A stretch of DNA of 64,000 nt. Origin: Mycobacterium sp. 1245805.9 (GTDB lineage: Bacteria > Actinomycetota > Actinomycetes > Mycobacteriales > Mycobacteriaceae). Every line of letters begins with the position of its first letter. The stretch's first letter is position 1. The position numbers and the translations under genes are program-made. Below are positions 12,910 through 21,539 of the stretch, piece by piece. The stretch spans positions 1-64,000 of the forward strand of contig NZ_LZKR01000057.1 of the NCBI RefSeq assembly GCF_001672915.1, in the 5' to 3' direction. Under the pieces are notes generated by a model. The model ran no database searches. It was given only the letters and a program-made list of their open reading frames with translations, and was not told the origin of the DNA.

Positions 12910-13698
12910 TCACAAACCTCCTGCCGACAGCCAGCCGTCGATCCTCTCGGCGACTGCACGCCAACCCGGTTCAAGCATCATGTTGTGGCCCATGCCGGTA
13001 AAAAACTCGGCGTCGGTACCGTACGCGCGGGCAGTCTTCCGCATCTCGTTCTGGCTGAAACAGGCGTCTCTTTCCGCTCCTAAGACCAGCAGAGGCGTGG
13101 TCACTCGCTTGGGCCTCGGAAGACTGAGCACCGTCAAATCCAAGGCCTGCCTTCCGACATACTCTTCGTCCAGCAGCGGGGTGTATCGCGCGACATCCGA
13201 ATCGGGCGTGCCCGCGGAGTAGAAGTTCTCGCGTGCCGCTGTCGTTGTGTTCACCGCGCGCAGGGTCTTGCCCCGGATCAAGGCACGTGCAGAGCGCGCC
13301 GGATGACGCCCGAGGATGCGGAGCAAGGCGCGGCTGGCGCCGCTTACCGGCATCGTCGCGAGGAGGACTCCCGCTGGGGCGTTGTGCGTCTCAAGGTATT
13401 TCTGGACGATGAAGCCGCCCATCGAGTGACCAATGACCACGGGCTCCACGGGAAGGCGCCTGGCGACGCTCGCTACGTCCTGCACCCAGTCGGCAACCGA
13501 ACACCGTCGTGGCTTGGTCCTTCCACTTCCGCCATGGTTGCGCAGGCTCACCGCCACCGCTCGATAACCCTTGTCCGCGAAGAAATCGAGAAAATTCTCG
13601 TCCCAACACCAGGCCGCGTGCCATGAGCCATGGATGAAGAGCAGCGGCGCCGGGTGCGCCACGCTAATAGAACCTTTGTCGATGACTTCGAGCTTCAT
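12910..13698 (-). CDS. Alpha/beta hydrolase
   Basis: 262 residues from ATG 13698, chosen because an AGGAG ribosome site sits just upstream; a frame to 13893 has no such site and would cover the candidate operators. The alpha/beta hydrolase fold is evident: oxyanion motif FIHGSWHAAWCWDEN, nucleophile elbow VIGHSMGGFIVQK, acid strand LLVLGAERDACFS and catalytic histidine in GMGHNMMLEPGW. Substrate unknown. It is divergent from a SnoaL-like gene and an IclR regulator, so these probably form one regulated catabolic unit. Absent between aroQ and the Rv2536 gene in M. tuberculosis. Confidence 0.88.
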   Translation of the reverse strand: MKLEVIDKGSISVAHPAPLLFIHGSWHAAWCWDENFLDFFADKGYRAVAVSLRNHGGSGRTKPRRCSVADWVQDVASVARRLPVEPVVIGHSMGGFIVQKYLETHNAPAGVLLATMPVSGASRALLRILGRHPARSARALIRGKTLRAVNTTTAARENFYSAGTPDSDVARYTPLLDEEYVGRQALDLTVLSLPRPKRVTTPLLVLGAERDACFSQNEMRKTARAYGTDAEFFTGMGHNMMLEPGWRAVAERIDGWLSAGGL

Positions 13699-13882
13699 CG
13701 TGCTCCTTCGTCCCGGGCCCGATCGTTCATCGTGTACCGGGTGATCCGCAGGCTGACCCGGTTGAATGCTCTGTTGCGCAGCGTGACTCATCGTGTGAAT
13801 CTCTCCGCTGGCTGCGATCTTGCGGTGAGCTTCGCTCATAGGAGCCGACGATAGGGGCGCTTCATCAAGCCACCCGCCTGGT

Positions 13883-13899
13883 TGTTCACTCACCGAACA
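13883..13899. promoter_or_regulatory. Candidate IclR operator, copy 1
   Basis: TGTTCACTCACCGAACA: 5-bp inverted arms (TGTTC/GAACA) around the 7-bp spacer ACTCACC. A near-identical site lies exactly 30 bp away, about three helical turns. It sits in the divergent intergenic region upstream of the SnoaL-like gene and its own IclR-family regulator. Confidence 0.6.
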
Positions 13900-13912
13900 T
13901 GACCGGGCTGAA

Positions 13913-13929
13913 TGTCCACTCTCCGGACA
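13913..13929. promoter_or_regulatory. Candidate IclR operator, copy 2
   Basis: TGTCCACTCTCCGGACA: 5-bp arms, extendable to AATGTCC/GGACATT, around the spacer ACTCTCC. Together with copy 1 the consensus is TGTYCACTCWCCGRACA. Copy 2 ends just upstream of the probable -35 of the 13971 gene, suitable for repression or activation by a regulator dimer pair. Confidence 0.6.
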
Positions 13930-13934
13930 TTGGT

Positions 13935-13970
13935 TTGTCGGCCCCGCCGCAACGGTCCTAGCGTTCCATC
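13935..13970 (+). promoter_or_regulatory. Leaderless-type promoter of the SnoaL-IclR operon
   Basis: TTGTCG at 13935-13940 and TAGCGT at 13959-13964 are separated by 18 bp. Six bases later comes the GTG/ATG start pair at 13971/13974, so the transcript probably begins at the start codon. It is directly adjacent to the paired operators. Confidence 0.55.
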
Positions 13971-14474
13971 GTGATGAACGACAATGACATGGTGGAGCTC
14001 TGGGAGCAGCACACCCGCTACGAATTCGAATGCAGGGACGCAGATCTCGCGGTTTCGACGATGGTGCCTGAGGCGCGCGTCATGCACCTACCGACGATGA
14101 GCGGAGCGTCCGGACGCGACGCCCTGCGCGCCTATTACGCTGACGTATTCATCCCGGGGCAGCCGCCGGACACCGAGCTCGACCTCATTGCCCGCTCGAT
14201 CGGTGAAGACGTCTTGGTCGACGAGTGCATCATGCGGCTCACCCATGACCGCGAGGTACCGCAGCTTCTCCCCGGGGTGGCCCCGACGGGTGTGTCACTC
14301 GAGGTCGCCTTCGTCGTGATCGTCAGGTTCCGCGACTCTTTGATGCTGAGCGAGACGCTCTACTGGGACCAGGCCCAAGTCCTGCGCCAAGCCGGTCTGC
14401 TGTCCGCCGCCACGCCGCCGCTGCCGGACACGTCCGATATGAGCAGCTACTTGCGCGCCTCGAGGATCCGTTGA
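13971..14474 (+). CDS. SnoaL-like (NTF2-fold) protein
   Basis: 167 residues. The sequence has the compact SnoaL/NTF2 pattern: an N-terminal helical start with HTRYEFECRDADLAVSTM, a central PTMSGASGRDALRAYYADVF, and the C-terminal ETLYWDQAQVLRQAGLL. That last motif resembles NTF2-domain proteins often linked to dienelactone-hydrolase genes. It could be a small isomerase, cyclase or lactone-handling enzyme; the substrate is unknown. GTG 13971 or ATG 13974 may be the start. The stop overlaps the regulator start as TGATG. Confidence 0.8.
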   Translation: MMNDNDMVELWEQHTRYEFECRDADLAVSTMVPEARVMHLPTMSGASGRDALRAYYADVFIPGQPPDTELDLIARSIGEDVLVDECIMRLTHDREVPQLLPGVAPTGVSLEVAFVVIVRFRDSLMLSETLYWDQAQVLRQAGLLSAATPPLPDTSDMSSYLRASRIR

Positions 14475-15205
14475 TGTCCCGCACGAAGCAAGCGAGACGA
14501 CCGGACGGGGTCACCGGTGCCAGAAAGGTACGCTGTTGCATGGCCCCCACCGCGGGAAATTACGAACCAGCCCGCACAGCCCGAAGCGTCATCCATACTG
14601 CCTTCGCGCTTCTTGACCTGGTCGCCGAGCTGCAACCCGTACGGCTGGTGGACCTCAGCGCGGCCGCGGGGCTCCCCCATCCGACGGTGCATCGGCTCCT
14701 GCGCCAGCTGGTAGAGGTGGGCGCAGTTCGGCGGGACGGCTCGCGCTACTGCCTTGGCGCAACGGTGCTTCACCTCGGTGCGAGGGTCACGCCTGTGGCA
14801 CGGCTACGCGTCGCGGCCAAGCGGCCCATGGCCGAACTCGCGGCACTCACCGGGGCGGCCGTGAGCCTGTCGGCCGACCTGGGCGACGGGCCCATATACC
14901 TCGACACACTCGCCGCGCGAACACCAATCCGCTACATCGCCAAGACGGGTGACGCCGTCCTGCCGGAGACGGCGCAGGCTCGCGCGCACCACAGTTGCGC
15001 AACAACGGTTCCGCTCGTTGACGCCGGGCAGGTGGCAGCCGACTACAGCTGCTCCGCGATGGCGATACCGCTTGGTTCTTCGGGCGTCGCCGTCGTGTCC
15101 ACGTTGCTGCCGACGGGCAGCCCCCCGGCCGGGATGATTGAAGCCACCCGCCGGACCGCTGAACGCATCACCGCGTCACTGCGGGCATCGGTGTCCGGGC
15201 CGTAA
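14474..15205 (+). CDS. IclR-family transcriptional regulator
   Basis: 243 residues from ATG 14474, which overlaps the preceding stop; an ATG at 14540 (giving [16 protein letters not shown]) is a credible alternative. The N-terminal winged helix-turn-helix reads [21 protein letters not shown]. An effector-binding IclR domain follows ([33 protein letters not shown]). Many IclR proteins sense aromatic or other catabolites. Two matched palindromes upstream of the operon are the likely targets. Confidence 0.88.
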   Translation: MSRTKQARRPDGVTGARKVRCCMAPTAGNYEPARTARSVIHTAFALLDLVAELQPVRLVDLSAAAGLPHPTVHRLLRQLVEVGAVRRDGSRYCLGATVLHLGARVTPVARLRVAAKRPMAELAALTGAAVSLSADLGDGPIYLDTLAARTPIRYIAKTGDAVLPETAQARAHHSCATTVPLVDAGQVAADYSCSAMAIPLGSSGVAVVSTLLPTGSPPAGMIEATRRTAERITASLRASVSGP

Positions 15206-15317
15206 TCGTTCGCAATCAGTCGACCACATCAACGCGCCGCATCCGCAGCTGAGCGCGAAACACCGCTGCGACAGTCGCTTTGGTGTGTTCGCCATGCAAG
15301 CAGGAAAGGGATATCCG

Positions 15318-16235
15318 ATGGTGCGAACCGAGCGTGATGCGTGGGATCTGGCCAGCAGCGTGGGAGCCACCGCGACGATGGTCGCCGCGGCGCGAGCGGT
15401 CGCGACCAGGCGTCCGCAACCGATCATCACCGACGAGCTGGCCGAGCCCTTGGTGCGCGCCGTCGGACTGGAGGTGCTGAGCCAACTGGCCAGCGGCGAG
15501 ATCGATTCGGGGAGCCTAGAAAGCGCTATCGGTGTTCCGCGGATGGTCGACATGTTCGCCGCCCGCACCCGCTTCTTCGACGACTTCTGCGTCGCGGCGA
15601 CGCGGGCGGGCGCGTGTCAAGTGGTGATCGTGGCTTCCGGGCTGGACACCCGCGCCTACCGGTTGGATTGGCCGGCGGGGACGACGGTGTACGAGATCGA
15701 CCAGCCTGACGTTATCGCCTTTAAGAGAGGAGCGCTCTCCGCCCTCGGCGCGGCCCCCACCGCGAGCTTGGAAACAATCGGTGTCGATTTGCGCGAAGCG
15801 TGGCCAACGGCGCTGCGGGACGCCGGCTTTGACTCAGCGCAACCCACCGCGTGGCTCGCCGAGGGTCTCTTGATCGGATACTTGCCGCCGGAAGCAGAAG
15901 TCTCGATGCTGGACTCGATCATTTCGTTGTCCCACAGCGACAGCCGGCTGGCCGCGGACTACGGTCTGGTCACCGGTACGTCAGCAGAGTCCCGTGAACA
16001 GGCACGGTTGATGGCCGAGGGCTGGCGACGACGCGGTCTGGACATGAACATGGCCGGTTTGATTTATCCCGGCGAGCACACCGATGCCGCGGCTTACTTA
16101 CACGCAAAAGGCTGGGCTACAACGAATTTCGGGATCAGCGACCTCTTCACCGCGGCGGGGCTACCGGCGTTGCAACAGGCCAGCCACGTGGGCTCGGCCG
16201 CAGCAATCAGCTTCGTCACGGCGCTGCGAGTGTGA
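15318..16235 (+). CDS. Class I SAM-dependent methyltransferase (mycobacterial TIGR00027-type)
   Basis: 305 residues from ATG 15318, preceded at 7 bp by GGAAAGGG. It begins [20 protein letters not shown], the typical opening of the large mycobacterial family related to Rv0146 and Leucine-carboxyl-methyltransferase-like enzymes. The SAM site is [17 protein letters not shown] and the partner motif is [12 protein letters not shown]. The natural substrate is unknown. It follows the IclR gene by 112 bp and closes the accessory block; an Rv2536-like gene converges on it. Confidence 0.9.
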   Translation: MVRTERDAWDLASSVGATATMVAAARAVATRRPQPIITDELAEPLVRAVGLEVLSQLASGEIDSGSLESAIGVPRMVDMFAARTRFFDDFCVAATRAGACQVVIVASGLDTRAYRLDWPAGTTVYEIDQPDVIAFKRGALSALGAAPTASLETIGVDLREAWPTALRDAGFDSAQPTAWLAEGLLIGYLPPEAEVSMLDSIISLSHSDSRLAADYGLVTGTSAESREQARLMAEGWRRRGLDMNMAGLIYPGEHTDAAAYLHAKGWATTNFGISDLFTAAGLPALQQASHVGSAAAISFVTALRV

Positions 16236-16260
16236 CCGAGGTCCGGCGATCCGACTAGTC

Positions 16261-16926
16261 CTACTTAGGCTCCGCGTCTGGCTTCTGGTCAGCGGTGCGG
16301 ATCACCTCGGTCTTCGGCTCGTGGTCGGCCGCGGTGTGGATCGTCTCGGTCGGCGCGTCACGCTCGGCCGTGGCGACCGCAGCGGTCCGCTCCTCGTGCT
16401 GGGCTCCCGCGGTGGGGATCTCGCCGGTCGGCGCCTCGTCGCCGCGGACGGCCGAGAAGACGTCGGTGTCGGCGCGCTCGTCGCCCGGTTCGCGCGGGCG
16501 GGGCGGCGGGTTGCGGTCGATGCGCCAGCGGCCCACGGCCACACCGATGATTCCCGGCAGGAACACGAGCAGCGCGGTGAACGCCGCGAACGTCGTCAGC
16601 TCGTTGAGCAGGCCCCCGGTGTACAGCCCCGAGTAGAACAGCGCGATGAGCCAGGCGACGGCGCCGCTGAGGATGCCGGCCAACAGGCCGGCCAGCAGCC
16701 ACGTCATCGCCAGATCCTGCCGGCGGTCCGGATCGGGCTGCGCCGTGGCGTCCGCCCGGCCGTCGAGCACCCCCCACACGACGACGCCGATCACGAACAA
16801 GAGCAGCAGCACGACGCTGATCAGCCCGGCCTGTGTTTGCCACGCGTTGATCAGTGCACCTTGTATCAAACGGACGACGACCATCGCGGCGGCGAACACC
16901 AATCCGCGCAGGATCCAGTTCCTCAT
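16261..16926 (-). CDS. Rv2536-type membrane protein
   Basis: 221 residues. Four predicted membrane helices in the first 140 residues (starting at FAAAMVVVRL, VVLLLLFVIGVVVW, WLLAGLLAGILSGAVAW and FAAFTALLVFLPGIIGVAVG) are followed by a long, hydrophilic, charged tail rich in Thr, Glu and Pro. Matches Rv2536 by position and architecture; no function is known. Transcribed divergently from pepQ with a 33-bp gap; a TAGGCT element eight bases upstream of the ATG suggests a leaderless mRNA. Confidence 0.85.
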   Translation of the reverse strand: MRNWILRGLVFAAAMVVVRLIQGALINAWQTQAGLISVVLLLLFVIGVVVWGVLDGRADATAQPDPDRRQDLAMTWLLAGLLAGILSGAVAWLIALFYSGLYTGGLLNELTTFAAFTALLVFLPGIIGVAVGRWRIDRNPPPRPREPGDERADTDVFSAVRGDEAPTGEIPTAGAQHEERTAAVATAERDAPTETIHTAADHEPKTEVIRTADQKPDAEPK

Positions 16927-16959
16927 GAAGGGAAAGCCTAGCGAGTACCGTCAAGGGTC

Positions 16960-18078
16960 GTGACACATTCCCAGCGCCGAGACAAGCTGAAAGCGCAGAT
17001 CGGGGCCAGCGGGCTGGACGCGTTGCTGGTCACAGACCTCGTCAACGTGCGGTACCTGTCCGGTTTCTCAGGATCGAACGGCGCGTTGCTGGTGTTTGCC
17101 GACGATCGCGAACCCGTGCTGGCCACCGACGGGCGGTACCGCACCCAGGCCGCCGAGCAGGCGCCCGACCTCGAGGTCGCCATCGAGCGGGCGGTCGGGC
17201 GTTATCTGGCGGGCCGGGCCGCCGACGCCGCCGTCGGCAAGCTGGGCTTCGAGAGCAACGTGGTCACCGTCGACGGCTTCGACGCGCTGACCGGCGAGAT
17301 CGAGGAGCATAAGGCGTCGACCGAGCTTGTCAGGGCCGCCGGGACCGTCGAGGGGCTGCGCGAGGTCAAGGACGCGGGGGAGGTCGCGCTGCTGCGCCTG
17401 GCCTGCGAGGCGGCCGACGCCGCGCTGACCGACCTGGTGGCGCGCGGCGGGCTGCGGCCGGGCCGGACCGAACGCGAGGTGAGCCGCGAGCTGGAGTCGC
17501 TGATGCTCGACCACGGCGCGGACGCGATCTCGTTCGAGACGATCGTGGCCGCCGGGCCGAATTCGGCGATCCCGCACCACCGCCCGACCGACGCGGTGCT
17601 GGCCGACGGCGACTTCGTCAAGATCGACTTCGGCGCGCTGGTCGCCGGCTACCACTCCGATATGACCCGCACGTTTGTGCTGGGCAAGGCTGCCGACTGG
17701 CAGCTGGAGATCTATCAGCTGGTCGCCGAGGCGCAGCGGGCCGGGCGGGAGGCGCTGAAGCCCGGCGCCAACCTGCGCGAGGTTGACGGCGCGGCGCGCC
17801 AGCTGATCGCCGACGCCGGGTACGCCGAGCAGTTCGGACACGGTTTGGGGCACGGGGTGGGCCTGCAGATCCACGAGGCGCCGGGGATCGGCGCCACGTC
17901 CGCCGGCACGCTGCTCGCGGGGTCGGTGGTCACCGTGGAGCCCGGCGTCTACCTGCCCGGCCGCGGCGGCGTCCGGATTGAGGACACGCTGGTGGTGGCT
18001 GATGGGACGTCGCACACCGCGGGGGAGACCCCGGAGCTGCTGACCCGGTTCCCGAAGGAGCTCGCGATCCTGACCTAG
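16960..18078 (+). CDS. pepQ: Xaa-Pro aminopeptidase/dipeptidase family cytoplasmic peptidase
   Basis: 372 residues from GTG 16960, same length as Rv2535c. An N-terminal creatinase-like domain (residues 1-125, with [17 protein letters not shown]) precedes the M24 pita-bread catalytic domain. The five metal ligands can be placed: [17 protein letters not shown] (two Asp), [16 protein letters not shown] (His), [11 protein letters not shown] (Glu) and GGVRIEDTL (Glu). Its TAG interlocks with the stop of the convergent PE_PGRS gene in the sequence CTAG. Confidence 0.95.
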   Translation: MTHSQRRDKLKAQIGASGLDALLVTDLVNVRYLSGFSGSNGALLVFADDREPVLATDGRYRTQAAEQAPDLEVAIERAVGRYLAGRAADAAVGKLGFESNVVTVDGFDALTGEIEEHKASTELVRAAGTVEGLREVKDAGEVALLRLACEAADAALTDLVARGGLRPGRTEREVSRELESLMLDHGADAISFETIVAAGPNSAIPHHRPTDAVLADGDFVKIDFGALVAGYHSDMTRTFVLGKAADWQLEIYQLVAEAQRAGREALKPGANLREVDGAARQLIADAGYAEQFGHGLGHGVGLQIHEAPGIGATSAGTLLAGSVVTVEPGVYLPGRGGVRIEDTLVVADGTSHTAGETPELLTRFPKELAILT

Positions 18079-19304
18079 CTGGCGCCGTTGGTACCGTGCG
18101 CGCCGAAGATGGCGCCGCCTGTCCCGCCGGCCCCGCCGGTGCCGTGGCTGAGGCCGCTCCCGCCGTTGCCGCCGTTGCCGCCGTTGCCGACCAGGATCGC
18201 GTTGCCGCCGGCGCCGCCGGCCCCGCCGCCGAGGCCGCCGCTGCCGTCGCCGCCGCCGCCCCCGTTGCCGAACAGCGCGGCGCCGCCGCCGTTGCCGCCG
18301 GCCCCGCCGTTCAGGGCACCTCCGCCGTGACCGCCCACTCCGCCGTTGCCGAACAGGGCGCCGGCCGTACCGCCGTTGCCTCCCCGGCCGCCTACGGGTG
18401 CATTGTTCTGGTCGGTCGCCTGGCCACCCCCGCCGCCGGCGCCACCGTCACCCGCGAGGACGCCGCCGTGACCTCCGGCGCCCCCGGCGCCACCGTTGTC
18501 TAGGCTCGTGCCGCCAACGCCGCCGCCACCGCCGTTGCCGTAGAAGAAGCCGCCGTTGCCGCCGACACCGCCGCCGCCGCCGGCTTCCAGGCCGCCCACG
18601 CCGCCCGCGCCGCCAAGCCCCCCGTTGCCGAACAGACCGGCCGACCCACCGGCGCCGCCGACGCCGGCGGTCATCAGCACGCTCGGACCGCCCCTCCCGC
18701 CGGCGCCGCCGGCACCGTAGATGAGGCCGCCGGCCCCGCCGCTCCCGCCGCTTGCGGATCCTCCTCCACCGCCGCCGGCGCCGCCGTTCCCGAACAGCCC
18801 GGCGGCCCCGCCGGCGCCGCCGGACACGAAATTGGCGGTGCTGGTGCCGCCGTTGCCGCCGTTGCCCCACAGGATTCCGCCGGCCTGCCCGGGGGTGCCG
18901 ACGCCGTTCGCATCGGTGAACCCGTTGGCGCCGTTGCCGATCAGCGGGCGTCCCAGCAGTATCTCCGTGGGCGCATTGATCACTCCGAGCACATCCTGCT
19001 CGAGGGTCTGCAGCGGGCCGGTATTGGCGGCCTCGGCGCCGGCGTACTGTGCCACCCCGGCGTTCAGCAGCTGGACAAATTGCTGGTGGAACTGGGCGGC
19101 CTGGGCGCTCAGCGCCTGGTAGGCCTGCCCGTGTGCCCCGAACAGCGACGCGATGGCCGCCGACACCTCGTCTTCGGCGGCCGCCAGCACGTTGGACGTC
19201 TTGGCCGCGGCCGCGGCGTGCGCGGAGCGCAGCGCCGCCTCGATGTTGGCCACATCCGAAGCCGCCGACGATATGTACTCCGGCGCTGCAACGACAAACG
19301 ACAT
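18075..19304 (-). CDS. PE_PGRS family protein
   Basis: 409 residues. A PE domain (about 1-98, starting [17 protein letters not shown], with the YxxxE-type secretion region AYQALSAQ and QYAGAEAAN) is followed by the PGRS-linker motif [11 protein letters not shown]. About 260 residues of GGAGG/GNGG repeats follow. PE proteins are exported by ESX/type VII systems and PE_PGRS proteins are surface-associated. A purine-rich AGGTGGGG precedes the ATG. Codons for residues 41-93 are identical, base for base, to the divergent PE gene next door. True PE_PGRS genes are largely restricted to the M. tuberculosis-side lineages of slow growers. Confidence 0.93.
   Translation of the reverse strand: MSFVVAAPEYISSAASDVANIEAALRSAHAAAAAKTSNVLAAAEDEVSAAIASLFGAHGQAYQALSAQAAQFHQQFVQLLNAGVAQYAGAEAANTGPLQTLEQDVLGVINAPTEILLGRPLIGNGANGFTDANGVGTPGQAGGILWGNGGNGGTSTANFVSGGAGGAAGLFGNGGAGGGGGGSASGGSGGAGGLIYGAGGAGGRGGPSVLMTAGVGGAGGSAGLFGNGGLGGAGGVGGLEAGGGGGVGGNGGFFYGNGGGGGVGGTSLDNGGAGGAGGHGGVLAGDGGAGGGGGQATDQNNAPVGGRGGNGGTAGALFGNGGVGGHGGGALNGGAGGNGGGAALFGNGGGGGDGSGGLGGGAGGAGGNAILVGNGGNGGNGGSGLSHGTGGAGGTGGAIFGAHGTNGAS
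19024..19184 (-). repeat. 161-bp perfect inverted repeat, left arm (inside PE_PGRS gene)
   Basis: The minus-strand sequence of 19184-19024 is identical at every one of 161 positions to the plus strand of 19600-19760. The identity stops sharply at both ends (GCGGCCGCCG start; GCCGCCAA end). It covers the middle of both PE domains, in the same reading frame. Confidence 0.97.
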
Positions 19305-19462
19305 GCCACCCCACCTATCCGCTCGGGCCTGATGCCGGTGACGCTAGCGATCGCGGCGTCGGCGCGAATCAGGGATTTCCCTATGGTTTTGGCCGGACGC
19401 GACGCCCAAAGTTGGCCATTTGTTCAGTTTCTGCGCTCGCACCCGCAGGCTAGGCTCACCGG

Positions 19463-19489
19463 ATGCGAGGGCCGACATGCCATACCTGA
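19463..19489 (+). CDS. Possible 8-codon leaderless upstream ORF overlapping the PE start
   Basis: TAGGCT at 19451-19456 would place a transcript start near 19463, where an ATG opens MRGPTCHT and a TGA at 19487-19489. This frame overlaps the start of the PE gene (ATG 19477) in a different register. It may be a translated attenuator or chance; no conservation data are available. Confidence 0.25.
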   Translation: MRGPTCHT

Positions 19490-19992
19490 CCGCGACGCCG
19501 GAGGTAATTGCTTCCGCCGCAACGGATTTGGCGGGCATCGGCTCGAACCTGAACGCGGCCCACGTCGCCGCGGCCGCCCCGACCCTCGCGGTGCTGCCCG
19601 CGGCCGCCGAAGACGAGGTGTCGGCGGCCATCGCGTCGCTGTTCGGGGCACACGGGCAGGCCTACCAGGCGCTGAGCGCCCAGGCCGCCCAGTTCCACCA
19701 GCAATTTGTCCAGCTGCTGAACGCCGGGGTGGCACAGTACGCCGGCGCCGAGGCCGCCAACGCCGCGTCGCTGCCGGCCGCGGAATCGATAACCGGCACC
19801 ATCTCCGCCCTCTGGGGCGATGTGCAGAATTTCTTCGCCGGCGCCCTCACCACGTTCGAGCAGATGCTCAATCAATTAGCGGGATTTCTGCTTCCGCTGA
19901 TTCGCCAAGCCATCGCATTCTCGACTGCGTTCTTCTTTGTGTTCGTGCTGCCGACGATCGACATCGCGCTGAATATCTTGGTCGCCCTGTAA
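19477..19992 (+). CDS. PE family protein with hydrophobic C-terminal segment
   Basis: 171 residues. PE domain starts MPYLTATPEVIASAATDLAG and carries the AYQALSAQ and QYAGAEAAN signatures. Instead of PGRS repeats it ends with an amphipathic linker and a hydrophobic helix (FFFVFVLPTIDIALNILVAL), which could embed in a membrane. It is divergent from a PE_PGRS gene and shares 161 identical bases with it, whereas the first 40 codons and the tails differ. Probable ESX-exported protein; a matching PPE partner is not adjacent. Confidence 0.88.
   Translation: MPYLTATPEVIASAATDLAGIGSNLNAAHVAAAAPTLAVLPAAAEDEVSAAIASLFGAHGQAYQALSAQAAQFHQQFVQLLNAGVAQYAGAEAANAASLPAAESITGTISALWGDVQNFFAGALTTFEQMLNQLAGFLLPLIRQAIAFSTAFFFVFVLPTIDIALNILVAL
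19600..19760 (+). repeat. 161-bp perfect inverted repeat, right arm (inside PE gene)
   Basis: Perfect inverted copy of 19024-19184. The two arms flank 415 bp that contain both divergent promoters and both N-terminal coding segments, so recombination between arms would invert that segment with both frames preserved. Confidence 0.97.
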
Positions 19993-20109
19993 GGGACGGG
20001 GTCCGCGGGCGCAGGGTGCGGGCCGGCACCGTGGCGCGGGTAATCTGCATGGGGCGAACCGAGAGCGAAGTTCGCCGAGAACCGCCATTCCTTAGGAGAC
20101 ACACCGACC

Positions 20110-20673
20110 GTGGCAAGTACTGCCGACTTCAAGAACGGACTGGTGCTGGAGATCGACGGCCAGCTATGGCAGATCGTCGAGTTTCAGCACGTCAAACCCG
20201 GCAAGGGGCCGGCCTTCGTGCGCACCAAGCTGAAGAACGTGCTGTCCGGAAAGGTGGTCGACAAGACCTACAACGCGGGCGTCAAGGTGGAGACAGCCAC
20301 CGTCGACCGCCGCGACGCGACGTACCTGTACCACGACGGCTCGGACTTCGTATTCATGGACAGCCAGGACTACGAGCAGCACCCGCTGCCCGAGTCGCTG
20401 GTCGGCGACGCGTCGCGCTTCCTGCTGGAGGGTCTGCCCGTGCAGATCGCGTTCCACAACGGGGCGCCGCTCTACATCGAGCTGCCGGTGTCGGTCGAGC
20501 TCGAGGTCACCCACACCGAACCGGGCCTGCAGGGCGACCGGTCCAGCGCCGGCACCAAGCCGGCCACGCTGGAGACCGGCGCGGAGATCCAGGTGCCGCT
20601 GTTCATCAACACCGGGGACAAGCTGAAGGTGGACTCGCGCGACGGTAGCTACCTGGGGCGCGTCAACGCGTGA
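20110..20673 (+). CDS. efp: Elongation factor P
   Basis: 187 residues, GTG start with GGAG about 12 bp upstream. Relieves ribosome stalling at polyproline. Three OB-like domains: KOW-like N-terminal domain with the tip loop [11 protein letters not shown], which bears the lysine at the usually modified position, then [18 protein letters not shown], and the C-terminal domain [19 protein letters not shown]. It starts the efp-nusB pair known as Rv2534c-Rv2533c. Confidence 0.97.
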   Translation: MASTADFKNGLVLEIDGQLWQIVEFQHVKPGKGPAFVRTKLKNVLSGKVVDKTYNAGVKVETATVDRRDATYLYHDGSDFVFMDSQDYEQHPLPESLVGDASRFLLEGLPVQIAFHNGAPLYIELPVSVELEVTHTEPGLQGDRSSAGTKPATLETGAEIQVPLFINTGDKLKVDSRDGSYLGRVNA

Positions 20674-20682
20674 GCGGGCCGC

Positions 20683-21141
20683 ATGGCTGCTAAGGGACGC
20701 CATCTGGCGCGCAAGCGCGCCGTCGACCTGTTGTTCGAGGCCGAGGCCCGGGACATGACCCCGGCTGAAGTGGTCGACGTCCGGACCGCGCTGGCCGGCG
20801 CGAACCCGGACGTGTCGCCGCTGTACCCATACACCGCCGCGGCGGCCAGGGGCGTCGGCGAGCACCTCGCCCACATCGACGACCTGATCAGCTCGCACCT
20901 GCAGGGCTGGACGCTGGACCGGCTGCCCGCGGTCGACCGGGCCATCCTGCGGGTCGCGGTGTGGGAGCTGCTCTACGCCGACGACGTCCCCGAGCCCGTC
21001 GCCGTCGACGAGGCCGTGCAACTGGCCAAGGAGCTGTCCACCGACGAGTCGCCGGGCTTCGTCAACGGGGTGCTCGGCCAGGTCATGCTGGTCACCCCGC
21101 AGATCCGCGCCGCCGCCAAGGCGGTCCGCGAAGAACAATGA
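20683..21141 (+). CDS. nusB: Transcription antitermination factor NusB
   Basis: 152 residues; binds boxA RNA with NusE (S10) during rRNA transcription. The all-helical family pattern is present: [20 protein letters not shown] at the N terminus, [18 protein letters not shown] in the middle and [27 protein letters not shown] at the end (each a standard NusB signature). Nine bases downstream of efp. The stop overlaps the next start as ATGA. Confidence 0.97.
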   Translation: MAAKGRHLARKRAVDLLFEAEARDMTPAEVVDVRTALAGANPDVSPLYPYTAAAARGVGEHLAHIDDLISSHLQGWTLDRLPAVDRAILRVAVWELLYADDVPEPVAVDEAVQLAKELSTDESPGFVNGVLGQVMLVTPQIRAAAKAVREEQ

Positions 21142-21524
21142 CCCGGCTTGAGCTGCGCGTCGCCGTCGCCGCCTTCCTGGCCGCGACGGTGGTGCTGGGC
21201 GCCGTGGTGTGCGCCGCCTACGGGTGGAGCATCGTCGCGTCGGCGCTCGCGATCTACGCGCTGGGCGTCGGCGCCTGGCTCTACCACTCGATCGAGCGCC
21301 TGATCGTGGCCCGCCGCATCAGCACGGTCCGGTCGGCCGCCCGGCCGCTGCAGCCGCTGCTGCCGGTGATGGCCGCCATCATGGGCCTGACGCAGGCCGT
21401 GGTGCGCTCGCTCACCGACGTCACCGAACTGCCCGCGCGCAGCCGGGAGCTGCCCGTGCTGCGGTGGATGGACTCCAGGGCGAACCGGCGGATCGTGGAT
21501 AGCGACGACGAACTGGACGGCTGA
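21138..21524 (+). CDS. Rv2532c-type small membrane protein
   Basis: 128 residues from ATG 21138 (overlaps the nusB stop). Two adjacent hydrophobic helices ([18 protein letters not shown] and [17 protein letters not shown]) precede a basic, then acidic, cytoplasmic tail. Corresponds by position and size to Rv2532c, of unknown function. Co-transcribed with efp-nusB. Confidence 0.82.
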   Translation: MTRLELRVAVAAFLAATVVLGAVVCAAYGWSIVASALAIYALGVGAWLYHSIERLIVARRISTVRSAARPLQPLLPVMAAIMGLTQAVVRSLTDVTELPARSRELPVLRWMDSRANRRIVDSDDELDG

Positions 21525-21539
21525 ACCGGGGAGCGGCTC

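Noticed and set aside
13699..13893. 65-residue N-terminal extension of the alpha/beta hydrolase
   Set aside because: No ribosome site, no fold character, and it would cover the candidate IclR operators; the downstream ATG at 13698 has AGGAG.
18100..18900. Short repeats that might suggest a CRISPR array
   Set aside because: They are degenerate GGN-GGN coding repeats of a PE_PGRS gene, without constant repeats or unique spacers of fixed size.
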